Source of the DNA: Alphaproteobacteria bacterium MarineAlpha10_Bin3
Lineage (GTDB): Bacteria > Pseudomonadota > Alphaproteobacteria > UBA8366 > GCA-2717185
Length of the DNA stretch: 9,791 nucleotides
Assembly: GCA_002937525.1 (NCBI GenBank)
Contig: PTKA01000024.1
Coordinates: forward strand, 1-9,791
Direction: 5' to 3'
Shown here: positions 6,136 to 9,791 of the stretch, piece by piece
How positions within the stretch are numbered: the stretch's first letter is position 1
Layout of the letters: each line of letters starts with the position of its first letter
The notes under the pieces: generated by a model
Told to the model about the DNA's origin: nothing
What the model saw: the letters and a program-made list of their open reading frames with translations, nothing else
The model's database searches: none
Made by a program: the position numbers and the translations under genes

Positions 6136-7911
6136 ATGGCGCGGGAAATTGATTTGTCGAAGGCCGATGTGGATATTGCCGCATTGCTGGCGCAAGGGGC
6201 TCGCGCGCTGGAGGACGGCCGTTATGACGACGCGCAGACGGCATTTCGCGGCGTGATCGCGCGCGAGCCGGACAATGCCGATGCGCTGCGCCGCCTTGGC
6301 GCTATTGCGTTCATGGGGGGCCGCCATGACGACGCATTCGGCTTGCTGGAGTTGTCGATCGGTCTGGCGCCCGATAACGCCGATGCCCACAACAATCTGG
6401 CGGCGATCCTGCAATCGCGCGGCGAAAGCGCCGAAGCGGAGGTCCATTTCCGGCGCGCTCTCGAATTGACCCCCGACGACGGCGATATTAATTTCAATCT
6501 GGGCCTGATTTTGCTGGAGCGCGGCAACCGCGCAGCGGCGCGGCTTTGTTTTGTGGAAGCGGTCCGTCTTTTGCCCGACGATGCGGACGCCTATTACAAT
6601 CTCGGGCTCGCATCTCATGGCGATGCGCAAGCGGCCCTGGCGGCGCAAGAATCGGCGATCGCCCGCAATTCCAAACACGCCGGCGCCTTGCTGGACTACG
6701 CCATTCTGTTGCGCGAACAAGGCCGGTTGAACGAAGCCTTGCGCGCATCGACGGCGGCGTTGGCGCAAAACCGCGACGATGGACCGGCCGCCTTCAACCA
6801 TGGCGCCGTTTTGTATGCCCATGGCAAGGGGCAGGAAGCGGTGGTGCAATTTCACCGCGCCATTGCCGCTGGATACGATGCGCCGGAAGTTCAAAACTAC
6901 CTTGGCCGGGCGCTTGTCGCCGCCGGGCAGTTGGACGCCGCCAGCCGCGCTTTTCGGCGCGGACTGGAACAGGCACCGGACGATTTCGAGCTGAACTATA
7001 ACCTGCATGAATCCCACGCCAGAGCGATTCCGACCGGGCCATTTCTATTGCTGGACAACCGGACCCGCAACAACGCCTACCGAAAAGCCATCGAACGCGC
7101 GGTCACCCCTGGCGATACGGTGCTGGTCATTGGCGCCGGGCCGGGTCTGACCGCCATGATGGCGGCCCGCGCCGGGGCCGGCAAGGTGATTGCCTGCGAA
7201 CCCCTGGCGCCGCTGGCCGGGTTGGCGCGCCGCATTATCGCCCGCAACGGGTATGAAGACCGCATCACGGTCATCGCCAAACCGGCCACGCTGATGCGCG
7301 TCGGCGAAGACCTGCCCGGCCCCGTCGATATGATTGTTGCGGAAAATATCGACGAAGTGCTGATCGGCGACAATTTGCTGCCGGCATTGCGCTATGCGAC
7401 GCGGTGCCTGGCGCGGCCTGGCGCGCGGGTGATTCCGGCCCGGGCGACGGTTTGGGGCATGCTCGTCGAATGGCCGGAATCGCGCGTCGATATTCCCAGC
7501 GGCGATTTGCAGGGGTTCGACTGCCGCGATATCGAATTGTTCCGCAACCCGCTGGCGCCGGTATCCTTCGATTGGGAGCGCGAGACCCATCGCCTTATGA
7601 GCCAACCCTTCGCCATCGCCGATTACGATTTCCTGGCCCTGGCGCCGCCGCCGCCGCTGCGCCACCATGATGTCGAGGGTCTCCATTCCGGTAGCGCCCA
7701 TGCGGTCGTGATCTGGTTCGATTTGCATTTCGACAATCAGGTAAAAATCTCCACCCGCGCGGAGCTGGATTTCAGCCGCTGGCATTCGATGGCCTACCGG
7801 CTGGGCCGCGCGCTGCCGGTGCGCCGGGGCGGCCCTGTGCGCATTGCGGTCGAAGCCACCGACGACCGCTTCTATATCGGGGCGCCCGGCCATGATGGAG
7901 CGAGTCGATGA
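6136..7911 (+). CDS. TPR repeat protein fused to a PRMT-like SAM-dependent methyltransferase domain
   Basis: This is a 591-residue cytoplasmic protein with no signal peptide. Residues about 15-287 form eight tandem TPR units of about 34 residues (for example ADALRRLGAIAFMGGRHDDA and ADAHNNLAAILQSRGESAEA, with recurring PDDA/PDNA turns); TPRs bind partner proteins or peptides. Residues about 310-585 resemble protein arginine methyltransferases of the PRMT7/PRMT9 type. SAM motif I is VLVIGAGPG (329-337), with an acidic residue at the end of strand 2 (Glu355 in ACEP). The double-E-loop equivalent is AENIDEVLIGDN (402-413), keeping Glu403 but with Asp412 where PRMTs usually have the second Glu. 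VIPARATVWGMLVEW and VIWFDLHFD (525-533) follow, and SRWHSMAYRL (547-556) lies where the THW loop is expected. The start ATG has GGAG 6 nt upstream. Its stop overlaps the next gene as ATGA. Arginine methylation is an inference; another protein or small-molecule substrate is possible. Confidence 0.88.
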   Translation: MAREIDLSKADVDIAALLAQGARALEDGRYDDAQTAFRGVIAREPDNADALRRLGAIAFMGGRHDDAFGLLELSIGLAPDNADAHNNLAAILQSRGESAEAEVHFRRALELTPDDGDINFNLGLILLERGNRAAARLCFVEAVRLLPDDADAYYNLGLASHGDAQAALAAQESAIARNSKHAGALLDYAILLREQGRLNEALRASTAALAQNRDDGPAAFNHGAVLYAHGKGQEAVVQFHRAIAAGYDAPEVQNYLGRALVAAGQLDAASRAFRRGLEQAPDDFELNYNLHESHARAIPTGPFLLLDNRTRNNAYRKAIERAVTPGDTVLVIGAGPGLTAMMAARAGAGKVIACEPLAPLAGLARRIIARNGYEDRITVIAKPATLMRVGEDLPGPVDMIVAENIDEVLIGDNLLPALRYATRCLARPGARVIPARATVWGMLVEWPESRVDIPSGDLQGFDCRDIELFRNPLAPVSFDWERETHRLMSQPFAIADYDFLALAPPPPLRHHDVEGLHSGSAHAVVIWFDLHFDNQVKISTRAELDFSRWHSMAYRLGRALPVRRGGPVRIAVEATDDRFYIGAPGHDGASR

Positions 7912-8948
7912 AGTTCAGTAATTTTCTGTTCCCGCAATCCAGCGACCCGCAAGACGACAGCCGCATCATCGACGAGACGCTGCACGAAGCGCGGTTGAGC
8001 GATGAATTGGGCGTCGAGGTGCTATGGCTGGCGGAGCATCATTTCGACGGCATCTGCGCCTATGTCGATCCGGTTAGTTTCGCCGCCGCCATCGCCGCCT
8101 CCACCAAGCGCATCAAGATCGGCTTCGCCGTCGCCCAGATGTCGCTGCATCATCCCATCCGCATGGCCGAGCAGATGGCCCTGATCGACAATATCAGCCA
8201 TGGCCGCCTGATCGTCGGGCTGGGCCGCGGCACCGCCTACAATATATACGATTACCAGGGCTATGGCATCGACCCGGACGAGGCGCAGGAACGCCTGCTG
8301 GAATCGGAAGAAATCATGATCGGCGCCTGGAACGGCGAAAACTTTGTCCATGACGGCAAGTTCTGGAAAATCAAGCTACCGCTGCTGCGCCCGCGCCCCT
8401 ATACCAAACCGCATCCGCCCTTGATCCGGGCCTGTTCGGGCGAAGCGTCGATGGTTCAGATGGCGCGCGAAGGCCGGCCTTTCATGATGAATGTGCAGAC
8501 CAACGAGGTCACCCGCCAGCGCATGGATCTATACCGCCAAACCCAACGCGACCATGGCTTTGACGAGGCGGCGATTGCCCGCAATGTCGATGAAAGCTGG
8601 GTGTGGCGCAATATATTCGTCGCCGATAGCGATGCCGAGGCGGAACGGATCGGCCTTCCGGCGCTGGCGGCGCAGGTCGAGATGCGGGGCGCGATGCGCC
8701 GGCGCATCTATGCCGAACAGGGCGTGTCCATGGTCGATATGAATTCGCCGAAGATTGCGGCGCGCGAACAGCCCCAACACAGCCTGATTTACGGCTCGCC
8801 CGATACCGTCAGCGACGCCATCGCCGCGATTGACGATATCGGCGTCGGCGGCCTGATCATGTCGTTCCGCATGGGGCCGATGCCGATCGAGGTGGCGGAA
8901 AACAGCTTGCGCCTGTTCATGGACAAGGTCGCGCCACGCTTTGGCTAA
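7908..8948 (+). CDS. LLM-class (bacterial luciferase-like) flavin-dependent monooxygenase
   Basis: This 346-residue cytoplasmic enzyme has a TIM-barrel fold and should use reduced FMN or F420 with oxygen or another acceptor to oxidise a small organic substrate. Visible family features are an N-terminal strand (MKFSNFLFP), WLAEHHF at residues 40-46 with the luciferase-type Glu-His-His, the IKIGFAVAQMSLHHPIRMAEQMALID segment (in two parts, 69-80 and 81-94), and the strong signature DNISHGRLIVGLGRG at 94-108 (D.xSxGR..xGxGRG). YGSPDTV near residue 300 is the usual late motif before the last helices, and RLFMDKVAPRF closes the protein. The length is normal for the family (about 340-370). The start ATG overlaps the preceding stop as ATGA, with GGAG at 7897-7900 seven nt upstream, so the two are translationally coupled. 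Motifs do not fix the substrate or decide between FMN and F420. Confidence 0.93.
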   Translation: MKFSNFLFPQSSDPQDDSRIIDETLHEARLSDELGVEVLWLAEHHFDGICAYVDPVSFAAAIAASTKRIKIGFAVAQMSLHHPIRMAEQMALIDNISHGRLIVGLGRGTAYNIYDYQGYGIDPDEAQERLLESEEIMIGAWNGENFVHDGKFWKIKLPLLRPRPYTKPHPPLIRACSGEASMVQMAREGRPFMMNVQTNEVTRQRMDLYRQTQRDHGFDEAAIARNVDESWVWRNIFVADSDAEAERIGLPALAAQVEMRGAMRRRIYAEQGVSMVDMNSPKIAAREQPQHSLIYGSPDTVSDAIAAIDDIGVGGLIMSFRMGPMPIEVAENSLRLFMDKVAPRFG

Positions 8949-8986
8949 CGCGAAACGCCGATATATTCAATTATGGGGAAGCGTTC

Positions 8987-9791
8987 ATGCCGGACTACTC
9001 GCTTGGCGTCGATATCGGGGGAACCTTTACCGATATTGTCGTCTACGATCATGCCAATAACAGCCAGTTGAACCGCAAGGTTCTCACCACCCATGATGAC
9101 CCGTCGCGCGCCGTGATCGAAGGTGTGGCGCATCTGCTGGACGCATTCGCGCTGGATCCCGCCGATTTCTCGCGCTTCGTGCATGCCACGACCCTGTTCA
9201 CCAATGCGCTGGTCGAACGGCGCGGCGCCCGGACCGGCCTGCTGACCACCCACGGGTTCCGCGACACGCTGGAAATCGGCCGCGAACGTAAATACGAACT
9301 CTACGATATCCAGATCGAAAAACCCGAACCGCTGGTGGCGCGCGACATGCGCCTTGAAGTGCGCGAGCGGATCAAGGCCGACGGAAGCGTTCACACGCCG
9401 CTGGATGAAGCCGGCCTGATCGCCGCTGCTAAAATTCTTTGCGATAGCGGCGTCGAATCGATCGCCATCGTTTTTTTGCATTCCTACGCCAATCCCGATC
9501 ACGAACGCGCGGCCCTGGCGGTGCTGGAGCCGCTGTATCCTGAGATCAGCTTTTGTGTGTCCTGCGACGTGGCGCCGGAAATCCGCGAATACGAGCGCGC
9601 ATCGACGACCGTCGCCAACGCCTATGTGAAACCCCTGGCGGAACGCTATCTCGATGCCTTGGCCCGCAAGATCGGTGAACAGGGCATCGATGCGACTTTG
9701 CTGCTGATGATCTCGTCGGGCGGCTTGACCCATGTTGCGGAAGCCAAGCGGGTGCCGGTGCAGATGCTCGAATCCGGGCCGGCAGCGGGGG
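8987..9791 (+). CDS. Hydantoinase A / 5-oxoprolinase family protein, N-terminal part (3' end outside window)
   Basis: The frame is open from ATG 8987 to the right edge, giving 268 residues of a protein normally near 690 residues. Family members hydrolyse cyclic amides such as N-methylhydantoin or 5-oxoproline with ATP, or carboxylate ketones (acetone/acetophenone carboxylase subunits), usually with a HyuB-type partner encoded next door. Visible marks are the phosphate-binding LGVDIGGTFTDIV (residues 6-18), HATTLFTNALVERRGARTGL (66-85), GFRDTLEIGRERKYELYD, EIREYERASTTVANAYV, and SSGGLTHVAEAKRVPVQMLE followed by SGPAAG at the edge. GGGGAA at 8975-8980 is a good ribosome site 6 nt from the ATG. 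It lies 38 nt after the monooxygenase with no clear terminator between, so co-transcription is plausible. Which cyclic amide or ketone it uses cannot be told from this part. Confidence 0.93.
   Translation, partial: MPDYSLGVDIGGTFTDIVVYDHANNSQLNRKVLTTHDDPSRAVIEGVAHLLDAFALDPADFSRFVHATTLFTNALVERRGARTGLLTTHGFRDTLEIGRERKYELYDIQIEKPEPLVARDMRLEVRERIKADGSVHTPLDEAGLIAAAKILCDSGVESIAIVFLHSYANPDHERAALAVLEPLYPEISFCVSCDVAPEIREYERASTTVANAYVKPLAERYLDALARKIGEQGIDATLLLMISSGGLTHVAEAKRVPVQMLESGPAAG

Noticed and set aside
6118..7017. Long minus-strand open frames opposite the TPR-methyltransferase gene (also at 4082-4909, 5393-6244, 7045-7893 and 8945-9733)
   Set aside because: They lie antisense to genes with clear family motifs, show no domain sequence, and are expected by chance in GC-rich DNA with biased third positions.
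8955..8985. AACGC / GCGTT inverted repeat and TATATT (8962-8967) as a promoter or terminator before the hydantoinase gene
   Set aside because: The stem is 5 bp with a 21-nt loop and no T run, and TATATT has no acceptable -35 at 16-18 nt spacing.

Overview
The window reads as GC-rich chromosomal DNA of an alphaproteobacterium, most plausibly of the Rhodospirillales type. The support is a GyrA C-terminal domain carrying the extra segment between its beta-pinwheel blades that is common in alphaproteobacterial GyrA, gyrA running directly into coaD (a common alphaproteobacterial order), a P460-type cytochrome, and strong third-position GC that leaves long spurious open frames on the antisense strand. 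No insertion sequence, phage gene, CRISPR array, tRNA or rRNA is visible.

Layout. 1-1961: the 3' part of gyrA, overlapping coaD by 8 nt (core housekeeping). 2012-2548: a small, very acidic protein whose centre is a 24-unit hexanucleotide repeat encoding Asp-Glu dipeptides. 2554-3228 (minus strand): an exported single-heme cytochrome of the P460 family, convergent with the acidic gene and only 5 bp from it. 3229-3475: a divergent intergenic region with several inverted repeats, one of them terminator-like, and three copies of ATCACG. 3476-4528: a cytoplasmic, mostly helical protein of unknown function. 4556-6100: a DHA2-family (EmrB/QacA-like) major facilitator efflux pump 27 nt downstream. 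6136-7911: a fusion of about eight TPR repeats to a PRMT-like SAM methyltransferase domain, overlapping by ATGA with a luciferase-like flavin monooxygenase (7908-8948). From 8987 to the window end: the N-terminal part of a hydantoinase A / 5-oxoprolinase family protein.

How they work together. gyrA and coaD are likely read together. The genes from 3476 to the end all lie on the plus strand with gaps of 27, 35, -4 and 38 nt, so they could form one or two transcripts. A perfect TATAAT before the TPR-methyltransferase hints at an internal promoter. The methyltransferase and monooxygenase are translationally coupled by overlap. The monooxygenase beside a hydantoinase/oxoprolinase suggests small-molecule (amide, lactam or hydantoin-type) catabolism, but no substrate can be named.

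The most unusual items are the bacterial TPR-PRMT fusion, the Asp-Glu microsatellite gene, and the structured intergenic region before the 3476 gene. I did not find a clearly new multi-gene system; these are leads.
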